Source: an uncultured Nitrospina sp. | GTDB lineage: Bacteria > Nitrospinota > Nitrospinia > Nitrospinales > VA-1 | DNA: 35,623 nt | Assembly (NCBI GenBank): GCA_913045445.1 | Contig: CAJWQP010000011.1 | Location: 1 to 35,623 of the forward strand | Reading direction: 5' to 3' | Shown here: piece by piece, positions 9,341 through 18,693 of the stretch | Layout: each line of letters starts with the position of its first letter | Numbering within the stretch: the first letter of the stretch is position 1 | Translations under genes and position numbers: made by a program | Notes under the pieces: model-generated | Databases searched by the model: none | What the model saw: the letters and a program-made list of their open reading frames with translations, nothing else | What the model was told of the DNA's origin: nothing

Positions 9341-10855
9341 ATGAGAGTTGTTGGTGATATCCCCAGATTGAATGCCAGAAGGTATCCTGAAAAAATAGCT
9401 TTGATTATGGATGAAAAGCATATGACATTTCAAGAGCTTGATGAGATGTCTAACAGGATAGCAAATGGCTTGATCTCTTTAGGAGTCAAACCTGGTGATA
9501 AAATAGCAGTCATGGCGCAGAACTGTCTGGAGTTCCCTCTACTGGTATATGCTATAGCTAAATGTGGCGCAGTATTTGTCCCGGTTAATTTTCGATATGG
9601 AAAAAAAGAATTGATTTATGTGATTGGCAATTGCAAACCGAAAATAATTTTTTTCGGTTCTGAAAATGCTTTACTTGTAAAACAGGCCTCTTCTGATTTT
9701 TCTGGCGATACAAAAATGTTTGCAATTTCAAGGGAAAATTTATTTTACGAACAAACAAAAGCTCAACCTTTGGTGCAAGTTGATCCTGATTCACCGGCAA
9801 TGCTCATGTATACAAGTGGTACAACAGGATTCCCAAAAGGAGTTCTTTATTCACATTCAGCTTATTTATCTGTCTATGTCGGCATGGCTATTGAGGGAGA
9901 TCTCAAACGTGAAGAAGTCACCATGGTAGCTTTGCCACTTTTCCACAATGGTGGTTTAAATGCACTGCTCCAACCTACATTAATGTTAGGTGGTTCAGTT
10001 GTAATCATGCGCAAGGGTTTTGAACCACATGCCATATTAGAAGCAGTACAACGTTATAAAGTTACAATGACAATGTGGGTTCCAACCATGTTGATCATGC
10101 TTACCAGCCATCCTGGTGCATCAGATTATGATCTGAGATCTCTTGAAAAAATCTGGTATGGATCTTCACCAATAAGTCCTTCAGTATTAAAAGCTTCCAA
10201 AAAACTTTTCCATGCAAAGTTTTACCAGTGGTATGGTCAGACCGAAACAGGGATGAACTCCATATTGAGACCTGAAGACCATATCGAACATTCAAATTAT
10301 ACAGGAAGAGAGATATTTAATGCAGAAATACGGATAATTGATGAAAAGGGAGATGATGTGCCAAAAGGTGAAATAGGTCAGATTATTTCAGCCCAGAAAC
10401 CTTTAGGGATGCTTGAATACTTCAATATGGAAGATAAGACAAAAGAGACAATTCGTGATGGCTGGATTTACACAGGTGATCTTGCAAGAGTTGAAGGTAA
10501 TGGTTTTTTCACTATAGTAGACCGCATGAAAGATATGATTATCAGTGGTGCTGAAAATATTTATCCAAAAGAGGTGGAAGATGTTATCTGCAACCATCCT
10601 GATGTGATAGAGACTGCAGTTATCGGAATTCCTGATGATATCTATGGAGAATCTGTTCTTGCTGTTGTTGTACTTAAAAAAGAAAAACAGTTAACTGAAG
10701 CTGATCTTATAGAATTTTGCACTCATCATCTGGCTCGATATAAAAAGCCCAAAAAAATTGTATTTACAGATGAATTGCCAAAAAATGCAGCAGGCAAAGT
10801 TGCCAAGAATGTTATTCGTGAGCCATACTGGACAGGCAGAAAAGAGATAATTTGA
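9341..10855 (+). CDS. Acyl-CoA synthetase / AMP-dependent ligase (ANL family)
   Basis: MLMYTSGTTGFPKGVLYSH, YGQTETG, YTGDLARVEGNGFFTIVDRMKDMIISGAENIYPKEVE, C-terminal catalytic Lys region PKNAAGKVAK. Confidence 0.95.
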   Translation: MRVVGDIPRLNARRYPEKIALIMDEKHMTFQELDEMSNRIANGLISLGVKPGDKIAVMAQNCLEFPLLVYAIAKCGAVFVPVNFRYGKKELIYVIGNCKPKIIFFGSENALLVKQASSDFSGDTKMFAISRENLFYEQTKAQPLVQVDPDSPAMLMYTSGTTGFPKGVLYSHSAYLSVYVGMAIEGDLKREEVTMVALPLFHNGGLNALLQPTLMLGGSVVIMRKGFEPHAILEAVQRYKVTMTMWVPTMLIMLTSHPGASDYDLRSLEKIWYGSSPISPSVLKASKKLFHAKFYQWYGQTETGMNSILRPEDHIEHSNYTGREIFNAEIRIIDEKGDDVPKGEIGQIISAQKPLGMLEYFNMEDKTKETIRDGWIYTGDLARVEGNGFFTIVDRMKDMIISGAENIYPKEVEDVICNHPDVIETAVIGIPDDIYGESVLAVVVLKKEKQLTEADLIEFCTHHLARYKKPKKIVFTDELPKNAAGKVAKNVIREPYWTGRKEII

Positions 10856-10873
10856 CAATTTTATGGGGATTTT

Positions 10874-11614
10874 ATGAAACTAAAAGATAAAGTTGCTCTT
10901 GTTACAGGAGCTGGAGGTGATCTTGGACGCGGTATGGCACTTGAATTTGCCAAAGAGGGAGCAAAAGTTGTAGTCAATGATATTAATGGTGAAAAAGCCG
11001 GAGAAACCGTTCAAATGATTACTTCCAAAGGAGATATTGCCACAGGTGATTCCTCTGATCTCACAGACAGCAAAGCTGTTCTTAAGATGGTTGATAAAGT
11101 TATCAAAGAAAATGGAGATCTCCACATTCTTGTTAACAGTGCCGGTGATATAAGGGATGCCCAGTTAGTCAAAATGAGTGATGAAGAGTGGGATTTTGTC
11201 CTGGATCTTAATTTGAAGGCAAGTTTTGTCTGTGCACGAGCTGTTGCACCACATATGATTAAAAAGCGTTACGGGAAAATACTCAATTTATCCTCAATGG
11301 CATACAAAGGAAATATTGGCCAGGTTAACTATACCTCGGCAAAAGCTGGTGTTGTTGGTCTGACACAGGCTCTCGGTCTTGAACTTGCCAGATACAATAT
11401 TAATGTCAACTGTATTGCACCAGGGCTTATCAATACTCCTAAAAGTGCAACTCTGGATGAAAGAGTGAGGAACTATCTGATTAAAAAAATACCAATGCAA
11501 TGCATGGGTGAGATTACTGATATAGCAAAAACTGCGCTCTTTCTTGTGTCTGATGATGCCCAATTTATTACCAGACAGATAATACATGTAAGTGGCGGTA
11601 TGGAAGGGTTCTAA
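10874..11614 (+). CDS. Short-chain dehydrogenase/reductase (SDR)
   Basis: VTGAGGDLGRGMA, NSAG, S..NYTSAKAG, NCIAPG. Confidence 0.92.
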   Translation: MKLKDKVALVTGAGGDLGRGMALEFAKEGAKVVVNDINGEKAGETVQMITSKGDIATGDSSDLTDSKAVLKMVDKVIKENGDLHILVNSAGDIRDAQLVKMSDEEWDFVLDLNLKASFVCARAVAPHMIKKRYGKILNLSSMAYKGNIGQVNYTSAKAGVVGLTQALGLELARYNINVNCIAPGLINTPKSATLDERVRNYLIKKIPMQCMGEITDIAKTALFLVSDDAQFITRQIIHVSGGMEGF

Positions 11615-11661
11615 AATTCAGATAATTGACAAATATAAGAAATTCAGGAGAGATAAAGCGT

Positions 11662-12123
11662 ATGAATGAAACTTCCAAAAAAGCTTTAGAAGGCAAGGAG
11701 AAATATGCTGTTGTTGTCGAAGCAGGATTGTTTCATTATCCTCTGAACAGAGGAGAGAAACCACATCTTACAGGAAACAGATGCAATATTTGCGATAAAC
11801 GGTTTTTTCCTAAAAGAACCGGCTGCCCATACTGTTTTAAAGATGGTGATATGGAAGATGTCGAGCTTGACAGATATGGCATTATCTATGCCTGTACACT
11901 TGTTCATATCCCATCACCTTCTGGAATCAAAGCTCCCTATGCATATGGCTATGTAGATATCCCAGTTGACAGAATCCGTGTGTTTGGTCTCTTTACAGGA
12001 GCAGAACCCTCTTCATTTCACGCAGGACAAAAAGTAGAGTTGGTTATTGAACCCATAAAGACAGATAAAAATGGGCAAGAAGTTATAGGTTATAAATTTA
12101 AACCAGTTGAAAATAGGCATTAA
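11662..12123 (+). CDS. DUF35-type Zn-ribbon/OB-fold protein (thiolase partner)
   Basis: CNICDKRFFPKRTGCPYCFKDG Zn-ribbon plus OB segment; directly precedes a thiolase. Confidence 0.85.
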   Translation: MNETSKKALEGKEKYAVVVEAGLFHYPLNRGEKPHLTGNRCNICDKRFFPKRTGCPYCFKDGDMEDVELDRYGIIYACTLVHIPSPSGIKAPYAYGYVDIPVDRIRVFGLFTGAEPSSFHAGQKVELVIEPIKTDKNGQEVIGYKFKPVENRH

Positions 12124-12124
12124 A

Positions 12125-13312
12125 ATGAGGGACGTATATTTAGGTGGCGTTGGAATGACTGTTTTCGGGAAACATCTCGCGAGGCGTCTCAGGGATTTAG
12201 GGCGTGAGGCATGTTTGAAGGCTATTGAAGAAAGCAGAATACATCCAAAAGAAATTCAGGCAGGATATTGTGCCAATGCATTAGGGTCGGCAATTCAGGG
12301 TGAAACAGGAGTAGGGCAAAATGTTTTGTGGGAATTGGGTATTAATAAGATTCCCATTATCAATATCGAGAATGCATGCGCTTCCGGGTCTACTGCCCTT
12401 CGGGAAGGCTGGATGGCAATAGCTGGAGGTTTTTATGATGTAGTACTTGTTGTTGGAGTAGAAAAGGCTGTCATGCCAAAGGGTACTATGCTTAACGTTG
12501 GGGCGGCCGAGCTTGAAACAAAGCTGGGGGATGTTTTTCCAGGATATTTTGCTTTAACTGCAAAAAAACATATGGAAGTTTATGGCACAACAAAAGAGCA
12601 GTTGGCCCAGGTATCAGTTAAAAACCATGCAAACGGGATATTGAATTCATATGCACAATTTAGAAAAGAATTCACTGTGGAAGATGTTTTAAACTCCCCT
12701 ATGATTGCTGATCCAATTACATTGTATTCCTGTTGTCCTAACAGTGACGGTGCAGCGGCAGTCATATTATGCTCTGAAAAAAAAGCCAAAGAGCTTAGTT
12801 TGATCCCGGTAAAAGTAGCAGCATCGGTATTGACAACAGGCTGCTATGAGAACGGAGCTGATATTACAGGATGGGAAGTCGAGAAACTTGCAGCCAAAGA
12901 GGCTTATGATATGGCTTCATTGGGACCAGAGGATCTGAATGTTGTTGAAGTTCATGATGCATTTACTATTTGTGAAATAATTCATTATGAAGATCTTGGA
13001 TTATGTAAATCAGGAGAAGGCGGCCGTTTTATTGAAAAAGGAGCCACTGATTTAGGCGGACTTATTCCTGTGAACCCGAGCGGCGGATTGCTTTCAAAGG
13101 GACATCCTGTAGCTGCTTCCGGAATTGCACAAGTTGTTGAAATCGTCTGGCATCTTCGGGGTCAGGCTGGAAAAAGACAAGTTGAAAATGCTAGAATTGG
13201 TCTTGCACAGATCATGGGTGGTGGTAAAGAAGGAGACACAAAAGCCTGCACTGTCCATATTCTTGTAAAGGTACAAAATACTATAACATTGGATTGTAAG
13301 GATAACATTTAA
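12125..13312 (+). CDS. Thiolase, SCP-x-like
   Basis: IENACASGSTALREGW (nucleophile Cys), EVHDAFTICEIIHYEDLG, NPSGGLLSKGHPVAASGIAQ. Confidence 0.92.
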   Translation: MRDVYLGGVGMTVFGKHLARRLRDLGREACLKAIEESRIHPKEIQAGYCANALGSAIQGETGVGQNVLWELGINKIPIINIENACASGSTALREGWMAIAGGFYDVVLVVGVEKAVMPKGTMLNVGAAELETKLGDVFPGYFALTAKKHMEVYGTTKEQLAQVSVKNHANGILNSYAQFRKEFTVEDVLNSPMIADPITLYSCCPNSDGAAAVILCSEKKAKELSLIPVKVAASVLTTGCYENGADITGWEVEKLAAKEAYDMASLGPEDLNVVEVHDAFTICEIIHYEDLGLCKSGEGGRFIEKGATDLGGLIPVNPSGGLLSKGHPVAASGIAQVVEIVWHLRGQAGKRQVENARIGLAQIMGGGKEGDTKACTVHILVKVQNTITLDCKDNI

Positions 13313-13316
13313 TCTT

Positions 13317-13470
13317 CAATTTTCTGAAATTAATGGATTGCTCCCCATTGGAATTCCTTTCCATGACAAGTCTGTCAACTTGATAACGGCCAATATTTTT
13401 GCGCTGGGAAAAGGTCCGATTATCCCCATTGACACCGGATATAAATTTACTGGAACTTTAAATTCCATGG
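13317..13470 (+). pseudogene. N-terminal fragment of a probable MBL-fold metallo-hydrolase
   Basis: FNLQFSEINGLLPIGIPFHDKSVNLITANIFALGKGPIIPIDTGYKFTGTLNSM: VN-Y/F...IDTG pattern of MBL-fold N-termini, then sequence turns into IS91-type. Confidence 0.45.
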
Positions 13471-13523
13471 CAACATCCGTCTACCGAAAGCGCGAATCTC
13501 GGAACTCTTCTTATTATCTGTGT

Positions 13524-13709
13524 ATGGAGAATCATTTTGAAACATTCGAACAAGTCTATGCGGATCGGTTCGAGCGTAGATACGGATTTTATCGCCCCTA
13601 TGTCGGGCTGGTGATGTTGCGGTACCTTGACTGCAGGATTCTGCACAACGGGTTTGCCCGTGTGCGTTGTGATCACTGTGGTCATGAATATTTCTTGGCT
13701 GACAAATAG
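13524..13709 (+). pseudogene. IS91-family transposase N-terminal Zn-binding fragment
   Basis: ENHFETFEQVYADRFERRYGFYRPYVGLVMLRYLDCRILHNGFARVRCDHCGHEYFLADK*, truncated. Confidence 0.75.
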
Positions 13710-13904
13710 CCTCTCCGTTGGCGCTGAAGTCTCAATTGTCATCGCAAACGATGGGTTTTATAATATGTTGCGGTTTGCATGATTTCCAGACACAATGATA
13801 AAATTTCAATCTACCCGATCTTAAAAAGCGAGTTCCTATCAATTGTACTGTCGCGCGCGGCAATTGCCGCCCAGATTCTGGCGCAACTCTGACGAGATGC
13901 ATTC

Positions 13905-14063
13905 ATGAAAAACACGGCTTGCCTCTTGATGTTGCTTGTATTGAGCACGGGTCTGGTTCTGGGCAGCGGACAAATCTCACCGACCTTTGCCCGCGCCCGC
14001 GTTTCCTCTGCCAACGGCGCCGTGACGCTGACCGCCATCGCCGCCATGGTCCAGGTCGGATAG
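13905..14063 (+). pseudogene. Small exported-protein-like ORF / fragment
   Basis: MKNTACLLMLLVLSTGLVLGSGQISPTFARARVSSANGAVTLTAIAAMVQVG*: Sec-like signal peptide. GC-rich local context. Confidence 0.3.
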
Positions 14064-14161
14064 ATGAGTCCGGTGGCCGCTACGGGAATGCCGATGCCGT
14101 TGAACATTAACGCCAGTGGCAATGCAGCCAAAATTAACGTTCGAACCAGGCGCTTGTCCAA
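14015..14161 (-). pseudogene. Possible C-terminal membrane fragment of a P-type cation ATPase
   Basis: ALPLALMFNGIGIPVAATGLIYPTWTMAAMAVSVTA resembles the last TM pair of P1B ATPases; joined to unrelated sequence. Confidence 0.3.
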
Positions 14162-14425
14162 AACCGATAGAAGAACACACCCATCAGGTGCTTTAGCACT
14201 TTGAAGTTGACTTCGATCTTAAACCGGTAGCTGTGTATCGCGTATGATATCGTTAACCGACAGAGTCAAATCAGAACACATTATAATGAAGTATTCTGAA
14301 CCGTCACGAACAAGCACAAAGCGGACTTTTTCCTCAATCGGTTTCCATATCAGATCCAGGCATAGAAACGAGACTTCTTCACATTGACCGTAAATTTCAA
14401 CAGATATTTTCTCTAAAGTTACACA
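14155..14425 (-). pseudogene. DDE transposase C-terminal remnant with frameshift
   Basis: TLEKISVEIYGQCEEVSFLCLDLIWKPIEEKVRFVLVRDGSEYFIIMCSDLTLSVNDIIR (frameshift near 14228) YRFKIEVNFKVLKHLMGVFFYRFW. Confidence 0.75.
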
Positions 14426-14470
14426 CTTCCCGACCCCTCATATATTTTCACTTTCGTTTTATCTTTTTCC

Positions 14471-14499
14471 TTGACAATATATCGATCGTTCGATATTTA
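14471..14499 (+). promoter_or_regulatory. Promoter with TetR-type operator in the spacer
   Basis: TTGACA 14471-14476, 17-nt spacer, TATTTA 14494-14499. Inverted repeat ATATCGA-TCGT-TCGATAT at 14479-14496. Confidence 0.65.
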
Positions 14500-14663
14500 T
14501 TAAGATAATCGGATTAAATCTATCTGCTGACAATCAAATAATTTGATTACAGTCTAGCCCTATAACGTTAGTTAGTGTCGTTGTGGGGCTAATTGCTTTG
14601 CCCTTAATGTCTGTCTTAAAGTAGAAGCATCAGACACCCCGCTCTAAGACAAGATACTCAGAC

Positions 14664-15218
14664 ATGGAAAACGTTCAGATAAACAAAGAAAAACTCATCC
14701 AAGTTGCCACCAATCTCTTTGCCAGTAAAGGTTTCAGCGGAACATCCATTCGTGACATTGCTAACGCGATGAACATGAGCATTTCCAATATTTATCATTA
14801 CTTTGGTAACAAAGAAGGGCTCTTACTGGAGATATTGCAACATTCCGCAATATTGTTGCGCAGGAAGCTTTGCCAAACTTCAGATCCAAACCTTGAACCC
14901 CTAGAACGCTTTAAACGGCTCCTAAATTCCCATCTCCAGCATTCTGTCGAAGGATCAGCAGTATCGACATATTTCAATATTTTGGGGGTAATTAATTGGG
15001 CGCTGCGATGGTATCGACCTGATGGAAAATTAAATTTGGAAGAGACAACTGAAGAAGTGGTTTCCTTTATCTTATATGGCGCATTGGGTGGCGATTCTTC
15101 AACTAAAGAAAGTAGGCAACGAATAACCCCCATAAGACCGTCATCGGTTTTGATCGTTTTCCAGAACAAGTTTGGGTTGAGAGGAGGTAAAGGCCATGGG
15201 TTACACGATAGATATTGA
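14664..15218 (+). CDS. TetR family regulator, apparently internally deleted with an altered C-terminus
   Basis: HTH SIRDIANAMNMSISNIYHYFGNKEGLL and C-terminal FNILGVINWALRWYRPDGKLNLEETTEEVVSFILYGAL; central segment short; tail overlaps the next gene. Confidence 0.8.
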   Translation: MENVQINKEKLIQVATNLFASKGFSGTSIRDIANAMNMSISNIYHYFGNKEGLLLEILQHSAILLRRKLCQTSDPNLEPLERFKRLLNSHLQHSVEGSAVSTYFNILGVINWALRWYRPDGKLNLEETTEEVVSFILYGALGGDSSTKESRQRITPIRPSSVLIVFQNKFGLRGGKGHGLHDRY

Positions 15219-17238
15219 TACAGGCGGAACCTTCACTGACGGATTTTTTGTCAATCAGGAGCAGGTGGAAACCGTAAAAGTGCCGACGACACCTCACGAC
15301 CTTACGGTCTGTTTTCTGGAATGTATCAGTGCCGGAGCTGCACGCCTTGGGGTTAAGGTGGAAGATCTCCTATATAAAGTCGACATTATACGTTTTTCCA
15401 ATACAATCGGCACTAATACCATCATCCAAAGGGACGGCAGTAGGTTGGGCCTTCTGGTCTCAGCCGGATGCGAAGATTTAGCGCCAACCCAAAGTGAAGA
15501 AGGCAAAAGTCCACTGGTCATTCCGGAAATGGTGCTCGGGATAGAAGAGAAAACAAGCCCGTCCGGGGAGGTCGTTAAATCGCCGGAGGAGCAGACAATA
15601 ATGGGTGCCGCGCAGAAACTTATCGACCGTGGCGCCCGCTGCCTGGTGGCGGCATTTACCAATTCCGAATTTAATGCCGAAAACGAACGCCTAGTGCGAA
15701 AAACCGTCAAAAACGAATATCCTCGCGATTTTTTGGGCTCGGTACCCGTGTTTTTGTCCTCGGACATCTCACGTCGGTCAGGGACCGCAGAGCGGATCAA
15801 TGCCGCCGTACTAAATGCCTATATTCATGCCAAGCTGGTCAAGCTTTTATACAAGGCGGGTGAGGACCTCCGCCGGAGACTTTACCGTAAGAGCCTCTTT
15901 ATCGTTCATAGCAACGGCGCTGTGGCCAGAGTGGCTAAAACCCGGGCCATATACACCTATAATTCAGGCCCGGCGGCGGGACTGTTGGGCGCCCATTTGA
16001 TTGGCCGATTGTATGAGGCCAAAGATCTGATTTCCGTTGACATGGGCGGTACCTCCTTTGATATCGGGTATGTGCGCAATGGCCAGGCCAGCTATACCCT
16101 CAAGCCTGATATCGAGGGGCTTAGGGTAAATGTGCCTATGTTGGACATCCGATCCCTGGGAGCCGGCGGAGGATCCATTGCCTCGGTGGTGAACGGAACG
16201 CTTCAAGTCGGCCCTCAATCTGCTGGAGCCTTACCGGGTCCGGTGTGCTTTGATTTAGGGGGCATGGAGCCGACGGTGACAGATGCGGACCTCATCCTTG
16301 GCATTTTAGACCCAGACTATTTTCTGGGCGGCACCATGAAGCTCAATTACAAAAAGGCCAGGGAGATTATGGAGGAAAAAGTGGCACAGCCTCTGGGGGT
16401 CTCTGTGGAAACGGCTGCCCGTGAAATCAAAGGCCGAATCGATACATCCATGGGGAGGGAGTTAAAAAATCTGAAAAACAGACTGGGAGGGACTCAGGAT
16501 CCTTTGCTTGTTGTCTATGGAGGGGCTGGCCCGGCCCATTGCTGTGATATGGCAAAGGTTGCCGGACTCAAAAAGATTGTTATTACGCCATTTTCTGCAG
16601 TCTTTTCCGCTTTTTCATCATCAAATATGGATGTGGGGCATGTCTATTATTCACGGGTTGATCTCCCTTTTAACGAAAAAAAGGATTTCAAAGGGATGGC
16701 CCAGTTCATGGCGATCATGGAAAAGGAGGCCGAACGGGATATTCGCGGCGAAGGCTTTTCGTCGGATCAAGCCGAATTCCAATTGGCGCTTTTTGTTGAA
16801 TCAAAGAAGAAGGACATTGAAGCCAAATTTGACGTGGAATACGACCTGTTCAACAATCTCAAGGCAAAAGATGTCAAACGGATAATTAAAACATCCCTTG
16901 AACAAATGGGCTCGAAAAACCTCACCGCGCCCAAAGATCTAATGCTGGCTATGGTAAGTTTGACCGCCCGCTCTGAAGTCGAACATTATAAGATTAGCGA
17001 AATCCCTTCGGCTTCAAAAGATGTGAAGCAGGCCAAAAAAGGCGACCGAAAAATCTTTTTACAAGCAGGCCATAACGCACAGGCAATAGCAGTCTACGAT
17101 AGATCTCGCCTTACAAATGGCCACAGCTTGACGGGCTCGGTAGTGGTCGAGTCGGAGCAGACCACGCTGTTTATTCCAGCTGGATGGAAATTGACTGTGG
17201 ACAAGTATAACAACGCAATCTTGGAGGAGATTTCTTAG
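15196..17238 (+). CDS. HyuA-type hydantoinase A/oxoprolinase/acetone-acetophenone carboxylase subunit (first)
   Basis: YTIDIDTGGTFTDGF, FSNTIGTNTIIQRDG, VDMGGTSFDIG, YGGAGPAHCCDMA. Confidence 0.92.
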   Translation: MGYTIDIDTGGTFTDGFFVNQEQVETVKVPTTPHDLTVCFLECISAGAARLGVKVEDLLYKVDIIRFSNTIGTNTIIQRDGSRLGLLVSAGCEDLAPTQSEEGKSPLVIPEMVLGIEEKTSPSGEVVKSPEEQTIMGAAQKLIDRGARCLVAAFTNSEFNAENERLVRKTVKNEYPRDFLGSVPVFLSSDISRRSGTAERINAAVLNAYIHAKLVKLLYKAGEDLRRRLYRKSLFIVHSNGAVARVAKTRAIYTYNSGPAAGLLGAHLIGRLYEAKDLISVDMGGTSFDIGYVRNGQASYTLKPDIEGLRVNVPMLDIRSLGAGGGSIASVVNGTLQVGPQSAGALPGPVCFDLGGMEPTVTDADLILGILDPDYFLGGTMKLNYKKAREIMEEKVAQPLGVSVETAAREIKGRIDTSMGRELKNLKNRLGGTQDPLLVVYGGAGPAHCCDMAKVAGLKKIVITPFSAVFSAFSSSNMDVGHVYYSRVDLPFNEKKDFKGMAQFMAIMEKEAERDIRGEGFSSDQAEFQLALFVESKKKDIEAKFDVEYDLFNNLKAKDVKRIIKTSLEQMGSKNLTAPKDLMLAMVSLTARSEVEHYKISEIPSASKDVKQAKKGDRKIFLQAGHNAQAIAVYDRSRLTNGHSLTGSVVVESEQTTLFIPAGWKLTVDKYNNAILEEIS

Positions 17239-17240
17239 CC

Positions 17241-17720
17241 ATGAAAGTCCGAATCACGGAATACCTGGAAATTGACGTAAAGCGCGAAAAGTGGGTTTGT
17301 GAGCGTTGCGGACATTTATTAATCGACGCCAGCGAAAACTACAAAAAGGGCTGTTTGGTGGCTGAAAAGCCCTTCGAAGAGGTTCATCCGGCCATGGTTG
17401 AGGGCCAAGCGTACAGCTTCAGTCCGGATCCCGAATATGTCCGCCTTTTAGAGTTTTACTGTCCAGGATGCGGCATAATGATTGAAAACGAGTATCTACC
17501 ACCTGGACACCCCATTACACACGACATCCAGTTAGACATTGATGCGTTAAAAAAGCGACTGGGCAAGGGGGAAGGAATATCCGAAAAAATGCTTGAGGCT
17601 ATTTTGACGAAGACCGTAAGGGAAACTGCGGAGAGAGTTACCAAAGGGGAAACCACCGCTACCGTAACTGAGGAGGTTATTAAAAAAACCATCGATGCCC
17701 TGAAAGAGTTGGGAGTCTGA
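17241..17720 (+). CDS. Acetone carboxylase gamma / Apc2-like small Cys-rich subunit
   Basis: WVCERCGHLLIDASENYKKGC...FYCPGCGIMIENEYLPPGHPITHDIQLD; lies between HyuA-type genes. Confidence 0.75.
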   Translation: MKVRITEYLEIDVKREKWVCERCGHLLIDASENYKKGCLVAEKPFEEVHPAMVEGQAYSFSPDPEYVRLLEFYCPGCGIMIENEYLPPGHPITHDIQLDIDALKKRLGKGEGISEKMLEAILTKTVRETAERVTKGETTATVTEEVIKKTIDALKELGV

Positions 17721-17721
17721 A

Positions 17722-18669
17722 ATGGCTAGTGGCCGTGAACTTTTCAGAAAATTTTTAAATCGTGAACCGCTGTCGCGACCGGTTTTTTTGCCCATGGCAA
17801 GGGGGCTCCTGTCGCGGGTTGAAGACATGCCCATGGAGAAATTGACCTCGGATCCTACCCTATGGGCCAATGGCATAATGAAAACAGCTAAGCTGTTTGG
17901 TTTCGATGGCGTAGTGACGGGATTCGATTTCAGTTTGATGGCAGAGGCCTGTGGCTGCGACATCACCTGGAAAAACGACAGGCCCATCGTCATGTCCCTC
18001 AAGGGCAACTTGAGTCAAAATCCTGAACAAGGCGAACGGATGAGCCATGCCCTGGAGGCCGCCAATAGGTTGTTTGAAGCCTGTCGGCTCGAATTCGCGT
18101 GCGTGGCTGCTTTGACAGGGCCAGTGACCTTAGCCAGTCAGCTTTTCGGAAGAGACGAAGGCCAAGACCACATCCGTGAAGTTAACCGGCCGGTGGTCCA
18201 AATGGTCGAGGCGTTTTGCAAGACGAAGCCGGATGTGTTGATCTTTCTAGAGGGACGTCCCCTGGCACTGGCCGAGCCCAATGCTATTCATCGGCGCATC
18301 TACAACACGCTCAAAAATATCGCGGATTACTACAATATACCGGTCGGCCTGTACCTGCAAGGCTACGATCCTTTGCGACTGAACCAATTTTCATCCCTTA
18401 AGATGGACCTCTATATTCCAGGGCCCTCTTTTGACAATCGCTTACCTCCGGTTGTGGAATTGTTGGCGCTTGGTGAGGACGCCTTGGGCGTCGGACTGGG
18501 GCTGCCACTGGACAATCTCGAAAAGGCCAGGAAAATCATCCGGGAAGGACTTCAACGATACCATGCCAAGGCCGGTCAGGGCTTCTTTTTAACTAGTTTC
18601 GGGCCGGCGGCAAGGGATGTCAATCTCGAAAACCTTCATGAATTGGTCACTGAAATCTGCACCTTGTAA
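17722..18669 (+). CDS. Uroporphyrinogen decarboxylase (UroD)/MtaA-fold family protein
   Basis: GRELFRKFLNREPLSRPVFLPM N-terminus, GFDGVVTGFDFSLMAEACGCDITW, VAALTGPVTLASQLFG. Confidence 0.75.
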   Translation: MASGRELFRKFLNREPLSRPVFLPMARGLLSRVEDMPMEKLTSDPTLWANGIMKTAKLFGFDGVVTGFDFSLMAEACGCDITWKNDRPIVMSLKGNLSQNPEQGERMSHALEAANRLFEACRLEFACVAALTGPVTLASQLFGRDEGQDHIREVNRPVVQMVEAFCKTKPDVLIFLEGRPLALAEPNAIHRRIYNTLKNIADYYNIPVGLYLQGYDPLRLNQFSSLKMDLYIPGPSFDNRLPPVVELLALGEDALGVGLGLPLDNLEKARKIIREGLQRYHAKAGQGFFLTSFGPAARDVNLENLHELVTEICTL

Positions 18670-18693
18670 CTTTATCCGGATAGGAGGCGGGTC

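Noticed and set aside
15294-15800. 168-aa minus ORF opposite HyuA
   Set aside because: Shadow ORF of a strong coding frame.
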